64,000 nucleotides of DNA from Epiperipatus broadwayi (Eukaryota; Onychophora; Udeonychophora; Euonychophora; Peripatidae). How positions within the stretch are numbered: the first letter of the stretch is position 1; the number at the start of each line of letters is the position of its first letter. The DNA is taken from the NCBI GenBank assembly GCA_028023455.1, contig JAQFVV010012416.1, forward strand, positions 5,311,594 to 5,375,593, in the 5' to 3' direction. A program made the translations under genes and the position numbers. Shown in pieces: positions 23,163 to 34,749 of this stretch. Under the pieces are notes generated by a model, which worked only from the letters and a program-made list of their open reading frames with translations, was not told where the DNA came from and made no database searches.

Positions 23163-23700
23163 AAAGAAGGTTGCCTTGACAACATTTTGAAGTTGTTATT
23201 TTTTTTTTTCTCATGTGTCATAGCATCAGCCGGGAAGCGAACCCGCTAGCCCGGGACAACTGCTTGTAAAGCAGCTGTCGCTGACCTCTCGACCACCAAT
23301 GCTTGACTTAAAGTTGTTAATTGTTAATGGTATTGGGATTGTCTAAGTATTGTTTAATGATTAATTATAAACACATTTAGACTTGAGTATTATTACACTT
23401 ACTATTTAAGTAATACTTGGTGCAATTTGAAATTTATAATTGCAGTTTGTAATATTATAATTGACTATGTATTAGTCTGCATTCAGAATAAGTTTTATTT
23501 CCCTGTTTAAAGAGGTTTATTTAAACTTCTTTGTAGCAATAATTTCAATCTCTATGGTCAAGTTACAATCTTTAGTGTCTATATAAGTATATTACATTAA
23601 TAAGGATGGGAGGAATTCCATCCTTATTGTTAAAAGGAGGTTGCCTTGACAACAGGTTGAAGTTCATTGATTATTATTGATATTGGGATTGCTTGAGTGA
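23163..23700 (+). repeat. ~350-bp hairpin repeat, 1.2 units, with nested SINE
   Basis: GGTTGCCTTGACAAC occurs at about 23169 and 23641. Subtracting the nested SINE and its duplication gives a unit of about 350 bp. Just before the second block lies AATAAGGATGG...CCATCCTTATT (about 23599-23628), the counterpart of the 7.7-kb hairpin AATAAAGGTGG...CCACCTTTATT. Two stem positions change on both sides, so pairing is preserved. Confidence 0.85.
23199..23310 (-). mobile_element. Short tRNA-derived SINE nested in repeat
   Basis: Flanked by the exact 9-bp duplication AAGTTGTTA (23190-23198 and 23311-23319). On the minus strand: GTCAAGCATTGGTGGTCGAG, the anticodon arm GCTGC-TTTACAA-GCAGT, GGGTTCGCTTCCCGGCTGAT and the tail ATGACACATGAG with an A-run. 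A few extra bases (CTAGC) sit in the variable/T region. Clean target duplication and tail prove retroposition. Confidence 0.9.
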
Positions 23701-24252
23701 TAAATAAAATAGCCATCACAATAATAACTTGCTAATCGTAATATTTATAGATGATCAATAATAAGTCCTAACGTATACATATGCAGACGACTATAGTAAT
23801 AAACATGAGCTAGCTCACATGCACATATGCTACAATAAAAACAGTAATTAAGAATAATAAGCATTAATAAAACAAAAGTAAAAATGTAGCAAATTAAGAG
23901 AGAAATTCTTATATTCTCTCTTTTAAAAATATAATAGCTCTTAATATTTAAATCATATGGCAACAAATGTGTTAGGTTACTTTAAATCTTCTTCACCAAC
24001 ACATCCTCAAAAGACAATTACATCTTATAATATAACATATTATGTTTTGCCACTTTAACTCCTTCTTGAAGTGATTAGTTTTTAAATGTAACACTTACCT
24101 AAATAATATTATGAATAAAATATATGTCTGAGTTCTTCTATGATGAATACTCTTATAATTTATAATTATGTTCTTTTGTTTTTGTTTTTTTTTAAACCTA
24201 ACAAAAAATCTGTTTCTAGTAAAGCAACTACAGCAATAACATATAATCTTAC

Positions 24253-24285
24253 CTTCACAAAAAAAATAGTCAGATGTCACATGAC
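24253..24285 (-). CDS. Candidate coding exon C, minus-strand gene
   Basis: 33 bp with acceptor CTTATTAAATTAG and donor GTGAAG|GTAAGATT, a near-consensus donor. With 2 nt in and 1 nt out it reads HVTSDYFFCE. Phase matches exons A and B. Because it is very short, support comes mainly from the donor and the shared phase. Confidence 0.4.
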
Positions 24286-24289
24286 CTAA

Positions 24290-26732
24290 TTTAATAAGCT
24301 TGTATTTACAAATGTTATATACAGAGCTAAGATAATGTCTTTATTAAATTACAGTTATACATTTTACAATGAATATTGAACATAAAAAACTCTTAATTTT
24401 AAAGTAATGATAATACAATAGAATGGTATTTAGAATGTCATAAATAGACAAGGGATTTTATGGCTACCCAAAATATATCATAACTATGTTTGCTTTTAAT
24501 CTTCTTAAATAATACCAAACAATCTTATTATCTTAATTGCTAGTGAATAAAGTAAAGTGATCTTTTAAATTTAACAAGAATAAATGAAAATAGTTGAAGT
24601 GATCTTCTGCAAATTAAATAAACTGCTTTACTGTTTTTAATTAAATAAAATTAGCTTTTTTTTTTTGCTGTTTATCTTAACATCAATAATACAATTTTTA
24701 AGATAAAGTGACTTTTATTTTCTTTCTTGATATTCATGTACTCTCAAAGCATAAATAGACATGATAGTGTGGTCAATATTAAGAAATTCTGAAAAATGTA
24801 CATGATGATGAAATGCAAATAGGCATGAATTAGTAATAAAATAATATTTATTAACACTAATGGTATTTATGGAACAAATATAAAGCTGTTTTATTTATGT
24901 CTTATAAAAACTTATCAAAATAAATTCCCCAAATAAAAATTAAAAGAAGTATCAAAAAAATTGTTTTACAAATTTAGAAATAATAGCAATGATAATAAAT
25001 GGTTAATAAATTCTTCTATGGCTTTAATAATTGCAATACATTCTCACCCTTAATCCTCTATCATACAATTATATAGTCCCTAAGTAAAAATATTTAATAT
25101 CTAAATTAAAATAAGCTTACTAATCCTTGTTTAGCAATGAATCCTGAAAAATATGTATACCATACTTTGTAGCCACATATACAATCAAAATTTAAATATA
25201 ACAATATTGTATTTAACATCTTGAAGTGCTAGCTAGGTACAATTATAAGAACTACACATCTAAAACACTCAGAGTGACAAAGAGCATGAATAAAGATAAG
25301 GGTGACCTTCCACAATAACTTAAAGATATAAAATGCCAGGATAAAGTCATAGTTACACATTCCAAATGGCTTAAAATAAGTGTATAGCAAATATAATCCT
25401 CACTAAGAAATGAGAAAGCAAAGGCAAATTAAGATGATGACATGAACTCAAAGAAGCATCTATACATGAGGGCAATAATGATCTAGGACTTTGTTATTAA
25501 TCAGGAAATGAGAATGAACTATCAAGAGAAAACAACAAAAGTTTGCCTCAATAAAGTATTACATGCTTAAATATCATAAAAACAAACAATAATATTCACT
25601 GGCAAGATATAACATGAGATAGAGACTGTGCTTCTATCTCTTTAACAATAATTCACTTGCAAAATATAATATTTAAGAAAAAACTATGCTATCTCTTTAA
25701 AACTCACTGACAAGATAGACTAACTATAAGAGAGATGCTAATGCCACAATCTTTTAAAGCAGCAATAATCAAAAGATGTGTAAAACTGATTAAATAATAC
25801 ACAGCAAAATAGCACATAGTAAAATATAGATAAATGTAAAATTTGTGGAATAATAAATAATTATGACTATACACCCATTTCTGTACATTTAAACCCATTT
25901 ATAAAATAACTTCAAAAAGGGACAAATATAAGGCATTCAAAATATTAATACTCTGACAATACTCTGAGAACTTAGTAAAATTCTTGTTATATTACCTATA
26001 AAATTATACCAAAATGCATAAAAATAAAATAGAAGGCATTTTAAATACAATATATACTTAAAACTAATAACTATATCCATTACCAAAATAAAATAAAGTC
26101 CTTCATCTTGATATTCCTACCATGTGCTGGATAGTCATTAAAAGAATTCTGGAGTATCCTGCAGTATCAAATTTGCATGCATGCACTAGTTCACAAAAAT
26201 ATGAGGAAGCAAATATTTGAAGTCACTAACACAAATAAACATAGCCATTCAGACTGGATAAGTACAATAAATATGATGAACATTAATTATATCTTATAAT
26301 AAATAGTATAAATGATTGAATATTTATTTTAGAAGCACATTTTATCATTTATTGATGATTATAATGAAGAGAAAGTTTTTAAAATGGTCATTGTACATTT
26401 CATGTAGTATATTATATTAAAAAACTTAACATTTATTTCAAAGGTATACATTTTATAATTCACTAATGAATATAATGAAAAGCAAATATTCTGGAAAAAC
26501 AGCACGACAAGTTTAAAGGCAAAATTTTAAATTAATATCTTTGGAGCATAGCTAAATTATATAATAAAATTCTTCAAAAATTAATATATTTAAGAAGTTG
26601 GAGTCAATAGATTGAAAAATATATCTTTTTTTAAATTTAATGCACACACAGTAAAATCATTTTACAATATTGCCATTTATAATATTCATTGAAAAAAATA
26701 ACCTTTTCACCAGCTTCTCTGACTATAGTCAA
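24290..26732. other. AT-rich intron-like stretch
   Basis: No gene, tRNA or mobile element that I can support. If exons A-C are real, this would be upstream intron or intergenic DNA of that gene. Confidence 0.4.
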
Positions 26733-27420
26733 ATCAGCTTTAACCTGCTCTAAAACCAGTAATTTTTATGCTATTGTAGCAAATTTATGGTCATTTTAAA
26801 GTTAAAAACATATTGTAAGATGCTGCCATCTCTAAAATTATTTTATAAGTAAAAAACAATAATATTTATATTTAAAGCTATAACAATGGGAGAAAGTGGA
26901 CTTTCCAAGGTGCTGATTGGTTGTTTTTCATTTTCAACAAAAGGAGCACTTGTCAACAATTTTGACAGGTCTAAGTTCTTTGTTTCACTTTTCAAAATGA
27001 AAATGAATGTTTTTCAGTGTTTTTTACCATTTTTTTTTACATATTATAAATTATTTTGATAAAATATGTTGAAAATATAATTATTTTAGTAAAAAAAAAT
27101 TATTTTTACATGAATGTAAATTGACAAAGAAATCACTGCTGTGGGCTGCATTTTCTAATAGCTTATGAAATGTTCATTTTATGTTTTCTGCTATAGATTA
27201 TTTTTATAATTATAAATAGAAATGTATTTTTGAAAAAACTTTCATTCACTTTAATAATCTGACAAATTATTAATTTGCTTTTTAGAAAGTAAACTAAAAT
27301 GAATATAATATTAAAAGAGAAATATATTTTTACTGTTGATTTTGTAATTGACCAATCAAAAGTTTAGGCCTTTACCTCACTCGGCCAATAGGCATTTTAA
27401 CCACTGAAATGGTTAAAAGC
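26733..27420 (+). repeat. Interspersed repeat R, copy 1 (empty-site reference)
   Basis: Roughly 690 bp, paralogous to 44978-45930. Shared landmarks in the same order: TTTATGGTCATTTTA, AAAATTATTTTA, TATAACAATGGGAGA, ACTTGTCAACAATTTTGACA, TAGATTATTTTTAT, TTTAATAATCT and GGCCAATAGGCATTTT. Not coding. Copy 2 has a MITE inserted at TTTAATAATCT, absent here. Confidence 0.7.
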
Positions 27421-27429
27421 AATTAAATG

Positions 27430-28700
27430 TATAGATAATCTAGATGAATAAGTAGGTATAGATGTGAAGGTTGGATGGGTGTGCTTAGGTTAGGGGTGTG
27501 TGCTTGATGCAACTGACAACTAAAATATATGCAAATTAACCTTACTAATCAAAAGGTCAAAAAAACTATCAATAACCATTGGAACATTTCTAATAATAGA
27601 TTTGATTAATATAATTCCAGAACTTTGTGGAGACAATGTCTAGACAGAAAATATAAACAATTAATTAATTAACAATTACTTCATCCTTAAATAATTTTTT
27701 AAATAAGTTATTTAACAAATTAAAATATATTACAATAAATAAAAAGTATTATATTTTTTAATTACATAAAAGATTGACATTATTTAATAAAAATAATCTT
27801 ATCAAAGAATATTTATTTTAAACATTTTTTTATTGGTAAGATCTTAGAACATATGACTAAATTATTTTTAAAATAAAGAAAATTTAAACATTAGCAATTA
27901 ATAAATAACTTTGAGAGTTAAACTTTAATCAGGTAGCATTTTTAAATAATATTGAGTAGCTTCACACCTGCACAACACACATGCTAGTATTAAATTCTTT
28001 ATTTAAAAATACTACCTTAAATATAAGTTAAATTATTAATTTCAAATTATGAACTTTTTTAACTGGCTAAACTTTGGATTTTATAATTAAAATTAGATTG
28101 CAATTCTATTAAATTAAATTAAATAACATTCTTTATTGGTAGTAACTTAAATATTTAAAACCTACCTTAAAGTTTACTCATTTTTAAATTTCTCTGATAT
28201 TTAAATTTAATAAAATATACCAACTAAACTAAGATTATTTCAGTTTCAATTCTCTAACATTACACTCAATAATACTTTAGGTCATTAATAACTTTATAAC
28301 TGAATATTTAAAATTATAAAAGAATTACTTATGGAATTTACACATTAGAAAATTATACTTCAAGATTATTTTTAAGTTATGGATATCATAACAGTCATTC
28401 TAAAAATGGTGAATCTCTTACATAAACACTTAATTATTATTTAGAAACAAAGTTTACTTATTGAAAAACTAAACTATTTTAAAAAAAATTTTTAAAATAA
28501 TATGTCATCACAAAACTTGACATTCAGCTTTAGTGCAAATGCTTGGGCTCACAATATCTATTAATTAAACAAAAGGATTTTCAATTACATTGTAGTCATT
28601 ATCAACTGAAATAATGTAGACAAAAAAAAGCAGGCATCACATAATTTTCCAAGAAGTATTTATAACGATATTAGCAGATTATCTATTTTACTATGTATTA
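27430..28700. other. AT-rich non-coding stretch
   Basis: No supportable feature. A short GT-rich, less AT-rich passage lies at about 27460-27515. Confidence 0.4.
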
Positions 28701-29139
28701 AATCACATGATGTCTTTTTTTGTGGCTACATCATTTCAGCTGATAATAATTGCAGCATAATCTCAAATACTTCTGTTTAAGTAATATACATATTTTGTTG
28801 GTACTTTTGTAGAAGTGGCATAATGGAAGTTCACCAACCATGTTTGTTTTAATTATCCATTTACAGGGCATCAAAAAGACTTGCAAACAAAGTGGCTGAC
28901 TACAAGTTATCATATTTAATATTTTTAATACCATTCTAAAAAACGAAAGAAACTACAAAATACAAATGATTGTAATTAGAGGAAATTTAATATAAATAAC
29001 ACAGAAAAAATTGGTAAAGAAAGCATAGCAAAGGTGTGTTACAAACATGGGTTCTTCATATTGGCAGGCAGAAATTTTTAATAGCCTGTATCATGGTCAT
29101 AAATATGTCATTTATGCAGTCAGCATAACATAAATTCTG

Positions 29140-29223
29140 CTAAATATGAATCAGTGTGTTGTCTCGCAGTTCTCCTGTGCTTTTTGTTTCATCTGTCATT
29201 GGAAGATCCCAAATTTTAATCAT
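29140..29223 (-). CDS. Possible WD40-like terminal exon (weak)
   Basis: The minus strand reads MIKIWDLPMTDETKSTGEL, then RDNTLIHI and a stop. IKIWDL matches the end of a WD40 repeat blade. A good acceptor (GTAATATTATTTTTCAG) lies 20 nt upstream, but a TAA is in frame between acceptor and ATG, so either the exon starts within or it is a pseudogene. The DET/STGEL/RDN composition is unusual for random AT-rich DNA. Confidence 0.25.
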   Translation of the reverse strand: MIKIWDLPMTDETKSTGELRDNTLIHI

Positions 29224-29649
29224 TTACACAAAAAAAGTCAAAGCTGAAAAATAATATTACACTAAACATAATAAAAATGCCACTAAATAATAACAACAAT
29301 ATTCATAACATGTTTACATTCATATGCTATTATATTCATTTAAAAAATTAGTAATTATAAGTTGTGGAATAGAATTTATAAGTCATTTAGTAATATTTTT
29401 TAAAGGCAACCGTAATTTATAATTCATTTTCTTAATATTGTTTAATTTTAATAAGTAACACATATTTGATAAAATATTTTTGAGAAAATAAATATAAACG
29501 AATAGTTGAGACTCCTGAAAATGAATATTTAAGACAAACATAGGTGGCGAACTTCCATCATACAGCTTTTACAAAAGTGCCATTTTGTTATTGTTTACCA
29601 CCATGAATAATTTAAAATTTACCATAGTATATTATTTTACACACACATA

Positions 29650-29760
29650 TATATACATAATCATTAAAAACCAGTCAAACTTAGACAATAACAATCAACA
29701 ACTTCTAACTGTTGATTGCTATTGGTACTGTCCAACTGTTGATTATGTATTCTTTTGCCA
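29650..29760 (-). repeat. ~350-bp hairpin repeat, degenerate end
   Basis: ATTAAAAACCAGTCAAACTT, AGACAATAACAATCAACAAC and ACTGTTGATTGCTATTGG match the terminal block in reverse, followed by a short inverted echo. Confidence 0.55.
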
Positions 29761-30208
29761 AAGGTATGTTTAAATGTTTTGGTACTAGAAAATTATGAAC
29801 AACCTATAATATTTATAATAAAGAAAATTTTCTATTGTATTTATTATATATACTGTAAAAAAAAATAAAAAGGAAAAAGATATAATCTATACACTATCTA
29901 TTTTAGATTTATCAGATAATGTTCCCTTGATACTGAGGCAGTGACAAGATTTGAATTACTATTCAAATCTTATGGTAACACTTTATAATAATAACATTAC
30001 TCATTTAACAAGAATTTATCTTAATACTGCTACTTTAAATTATACATTCACTATTTTGACAGTTTTTCAGTATTATAATCTCAAAATCTGATTCCAAGAT
30101 ATACATTGAGTACTGTTTCCACCATTTATGCATTTTGGATTTTTCTGACAATTTTCCAAACTTCATAAAAAATATTTATCTAAAGAGGATGTTAGCATGT
30201 GAGAGATT

Positions 30209-30316
30209 ATGGCTTCAGTTGTCCGGGAATTAATTAGAAATCCATCTTGGAGATCACTTACATTCTCAGATATCTTTGTTTCCAATACACAATGGAACAG
30301 TGACTTTAGTTTATAA
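30209..30316 (+). other. Small ORF in a less AT-rich patch
   Basis: 35 codons from ATG: MASVVRELIRNPSWRSLTFS, then DIFVSNTQWNSDFSL. It has two Trp, three Arg and mixed composition, unlike neighbouring random frames. No good upstream acceptor (purine-rich) and no family recognised. Could be the tail of a lost gene. Confidence 0.2.
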
Positions 30317-30660
30317 TTAAAATATTATACATAAAAAAAAGATGAATAAAAATGGATTATAACAATCTTTAGCCTACTAAATAATTAGTCACTATGATTA
30401 ATACATTTATCCAAAGTAGATGTCAAATGTATGAATTCAAAAATGTTGACACTTGTAAATTGAATTATTGTAAAAGTTTTATATATTTATGTTAACTATG
30501 TGCCATCTATATATAGTATTTGTGACAAAATAAGATGTAACAACCATTTTGAATACATCTTCCATGCAATAAATATAATTGTATTTATTTTTAATAGTAA
30601 TCTAATTTATATTTACATTCTAACTAGTCTTAAAATATATCCATATACAATTTAAAATAA

Positions 30661-30880
30661 TATTGCAATTCAAATAATTTGTCTTACACTTTTTTTAGCA
30701 AAAACTTTTTATTATTATTATTACAGTTTCAACTGTACTTGCAGTCTTCATCAGATCTTATTCTCTTCTACTTCTCCCTATTCTCCATTTTCTACTAGTT
30801 GAAACTATAATAATAATAATAATAATAAAAAGTTTTTGCTAAAAAAAGTGTAAGAAGAATTATTTAAATTGCAATATTGT
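30661..30880. mobile_element. Foldback element with degenerate hammerhead-like core
   Basis: Inverted arms (ATTGCAATTCAAATAATTTG, CTTACACTTTTTTTAGC, TTATTATTATTA, GTTTCAAC) enclose about 65 bp. On the minus strand next to the left arm is CTGATGA, then AGACTG-CAAGTA-CAGTT, then GAAACTG: the CUGAUGA/stem II/GAAA order, with ACTG/CAGT pairing in stem II. Similar motif pairs lie at 34.6 and 56.5 kb. I could not locate a cleavage strand, so this is a resemblance only. Confidence 0.5.
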
Positions 30881-31507
30881 ATATGAAGATAGCAGAAATA
30901 AAAGAAAGAAAGAAGAAAAATGTTTAGAAGAATCAATTTAAAATAAAATAAAATAAAACATTTTTGATGACATCTAAAACAATAATTATCTTAATTGATT
31001 AGAAAGGGTGTATTAAAGCTTTAAATCATATACTTAGTTGTAAATCCATATTCATCTGCATTAATAGTGAACAATTTATTTATTTTGTTATCATATCACA
31101 GTTATATAGATATTAGACTAATTGTATACTTAATAGTAATAATATATGTGTATGAATAACTAAAAAAATATCATTACTTTAACAGTAATACTTTTTAATA
31201 GCAAGGCTGAGATTTTAACCTATCAATATTGTGAGATACTATTGTATAACAAACATTTAATGTTAACAAATTATATTTATAAATAAAATCACTTATAACT
31301 TGTAAATAATTATGATAACTCCATCATTAAAGTGTAATAAATTAAATGCAATAATAATGCCATATATTCAGAAAAAACATTGAAAATATTAAATACAATC
31401 CTAACATATTTACAAGATTGTATTCTTGTAAAAACCAATTACAACATTCAAAACAACAATTCTTAAGAACATGTGTTCCATGATGCTCTTGACTAAAAAA
31501 ATATATT

Positions 31508-31669
31508 AGATTTTCTATTCATCACTGGGTCTATATTATTAATGAAGCAGACCTCTCATTTATAATCTTAAAGAAGGAAATGGATTATACTGAATATAAT
31601 GACAGAAAATGTAAAATTAAAAAAGCCTAATTCATTAATAATATAGATTCAGTAATGAATAGAAAATCT
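31508..31669. repeat. Foldback, 39-bp arms
   Basis: AGATTTTCTATTCATCACTG (31508) mirrors a block ending TAATGAATAGAAAATCT (31669); the arms differ at about three positions. The loop of about 84 bp is AT-rich. MITE-like. Confidence 0.7.
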
Positions 31670-31699
31670 ATTAAAGTATAGCTGAGAGTATTTTGAAAT

Positions 31700-33660
31700 A
31701 AATGCATTTGAAAGTACAATATTGTATTTCTGTTTATTGTTGTTTTGAACATAATAGTTATCTTTTATATGAATGCTCAATAACAAGACTGCATAAAGGT
31801 TATTTTTATTACTATATAAATATTGTGATTTTATAACTCAACAAATATTGCACCAATCTGGAAGAATTTTGTATGCTTTTCTTTTTTTTTTTGTATAGAA
31901 TTTTACTAGAATGTAAATTTTTGCATTTAATTATTTTATAAAAATGTTTAATTTGCAATATAAAAAAGAATGAAAAATCTACATTGTAATTGTTTTAAAT
32001 GACATTATAAAAAACCAAAAAGTGGGTAGCACTGATTAAAAGATTACAGAGCTGGAAATTTTTTTAAACAGAAGTATAGTTTTTGATAAAGCAAGATAAA
32101 ATTTGATTTGTGAATTATTTTAGATTAATTAAATTGTGATTACGCCATGTACTTAATTTCTTATTTGAATAATGACAATTTAGATATGTAACATGAGTTA
32201 AAGTAAAATTTAAGATAGTACTGGTACAGAAAAAAAAATACTACTGAATTTGATAAACTTTTAGAATGTCAGTTTAATTATATTTAACACGTAAAAAAAT
32301 AAATTTTAAAATGCCACAGATACAGTATGAGAAAAAATGTATTTGATAAACTTTATGCATATTCTCATGTGATAAAATAAGATGTGAAAACATATTGAAA
32401 TACATACTAGAGAAATGAAGATATATTAGTTTTTGATAATCCAGGTAATATTTTATTGAATAAATACATTTTAAATTATTTAAACTTTGTTTGGTTCATA
32501 TATTTAATTTTTCATTTGCATATGTTACAGCAATGTTAAAATTTTATAGCCGTTTAAAAAATTATCACAAGAGAAATGCAAAATAATTTATTTTAAAATT
32601 ATTGCTTATTATATTTAATAAAAGTTCTATTTTTTGCGATAGTGCTGTTGATAATTATTACATGTAAATAGTATGTAAATATATTTTAATTATCAAAATT
32701 TTTACTAATACAAGGGGACAGCTAAAGAAATAGAGATAATTAATGAGTAAAAATTTTATCTGCTATTCATGGAATGCATAAATATATTTTAATTATCAAG
32801 CTTTCTACTAACATGAGGGTACAGCTAGAGTTCAAAAGTGAAATACGTAAATATATTTTAATTATCAAACTTCTCTATTACTGATGACGAGACAGCTAGA
32901 GAAATGAAGAAAATTAGAGAGAAAGTTTTTATTTCATATTCTACACATCAAAAATAGAATTTAGATAATAAAACATTAAAAAATTTCTACTGCTTAGAAT
33001 ATAATCTTCTTATATATATATAAACTAAAAAATATATTTTAAAAATCTACTGCATTATATTCTTTTATTTTTATTATATGCTATTAATGCATAAAAAGCC
33101 ATAGACAGCTTTGCTTACATTAGTAAAAGAAAACAACTTGAGAATTAAAATATATTTAAAGAATATTGACATGAAATGGTAATAGTATGTATACTGAACC
33201 GACCGTTTGATGGCGTTTTTCACACAATGCACATCAATATATCATTTTAGTGGCCTAACTTACAGCTAACTCTACAACAGTTAAAAATAAAATGTATAAA
33301 AAATATTTTATAATGAATACTTTTTATTTATTGTGCACAAAAAAGTAAAAAATAATAAACAAATTACAAATAAACTAATAAATTGTTATCCATCAATGTA
33401 ATCAATTATAGAGCATAAAATTTCTTATAAATCACTTCAAAAATGTTAAGCACACAGCAAAAAATACCATACAATTGAATATATTATGTAACTTTATTAA
33501 GATCTCCATTTTCATGTAAACAAAAACTATGCAGTAGAATACTATGATTAAGTAATAATATTTAATCATCATTAATGACAATTTGATGTTCCTTGTCATC
33601 ATTTTAATATAATTTATTCTAGAATCTCACTTTAAAGTCTACGATATGGCTTTTATACCC
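31700..33660. other. AT-rich region with degenerate repeats
   Basis: ATATTTTAATTATCAA recurs near 32680, 32780 and 32857, each followed by a GACAGCTA(G/A)AG-like block. TTTGATAAACTTT recurs at about 32250 and 32343. Looks like an eroded tandem array. No genes seen. Confidence 0.4.
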
Positions 33661-33667
33661 TATATGT

Positions 33668-33735
33668 TTTGGCCCAGTTGGTAGAATGGCTGACTGGGGA
33701 TCGGGAGATCTCAGGAACGATTCTGGTGCTTGATG
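33668..33735 (+). mobile_element. tRNA-derived SINE head
   Basis: TGGCCCAGTTGGTAGAATGG contains a perfect A-box type motif, then CTGACTGGGGATCGGGAGAT and a decayed B box (GGAACGATTCT). Sequence is that of a tRNA-related SINE head, different from the 95-bp SINE family. No clear tail. Confidence 0.6.
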
Positions 33736-34544
33736 ATATTCAAATTTCTTTTGAACTCCCGAACAATAATGCCTTTCTTTCTTATAGATTTTATTAATAC
33801 CTTAAATAAATTTAAGAAGAGCAAATACCATTTCATTTCAACTTTAACTACAAATCTCATGATCATCTTCAGACAACTACTCAGAATAGAAATCAAAATC
33901 TTAAATAATAATTTCTTTGCTAAGAAGCTTATTGATGTATAGGAATTTAATAGCAATAAGGGCAATCAAATACTTATTTTAATTAAATAATAACAAAAAT
34001 ATATTTTCTTTGATGTAAGCTATATTTTTTTAATTTTAAACATGTCATGGAATATATTCATAAAGTTTATACTTTGTATTATAACACTCAACAAATGTAT
34101 GCTTAAATACGATCAAAACTAAAAGAATAGGTGACATCATTCTGTTTTTAATTTATTGATAGGAGATTATTAGTGTATACATAATAGCCAACTGAGATTA
34201 CAATTAGTTATGTTTGAGTTTCATAGAGCTCATATTTATTTATATATTTTAGTGACTAAAATTATTCTAAATTCCATTTCTCTTGTTTAAAGATAGATTA
34301 TGTTAGATTTGCAGTTTGAATAAAACTTACTTCATTTTTGTATAATCTGCTACAAAAAAAAAGTATTTAAATGATGTCAAATTTTTTCATGCTTTCATCT
34401 TAAATTTCATGTAATGTATGTCTTGGATCAAATTGATTTTCCTCTTTTTTATATAATACTCATTTCATAGTAAATATAAATAATAATAGTAATCATTTCT
34501 CCTATGAACTTAATTTTTGCAATCTGTTTATTAGTTCCAAATCT

Positions 34545-34735
34545 AAGCTGACAGTTTCAACTGCTGAACAGTCTTCCTCAGGATTTATATTTTGTTTGAC
34601 AAAAAAGATTAACCTTATTATATTTATTCATTTATCTAAAACTCACATGGTTAAAACATTTTTTTGTTAAACAAAATATAAAATCTGAGGAAGTCTGTTG
34701 AACAATTGAAATAGATACTTTCGATTGAAATAATA
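34545..34735. repeat. Foldback with CTGAGGA...GAAA motif pair
   Basis: Left arm CAGTTTCAACTGCTGAACAG and CTTCCTCAGGATTT...ATTTTGTTTGAC, right arm GTTAAACAAAATATAAAATC and TGAGGAAGTCTGTTGAAC. Each arm holds CTGAGGA-(stem)-GAAA, like the foldback at 30.7 kb and the copies at 56.5 kb. Confidence 0.55.
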
Positions 34736-34749
34736 CACAAAGTGCACAA

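Noticed and set aside
24095-24134. Minus-strand exon ending ATTATTTAG|GTAAGTG
   Set aside because: The only frame without stops has a phase incompatible with exons A and C.
28867-28935. Exon after TTATCCATTTACAG (ASKRLANKVADYKLS)
   Set aside because: No donor follows and the frame soon turns into AT-rich nonsense; recorded only as a possibility.
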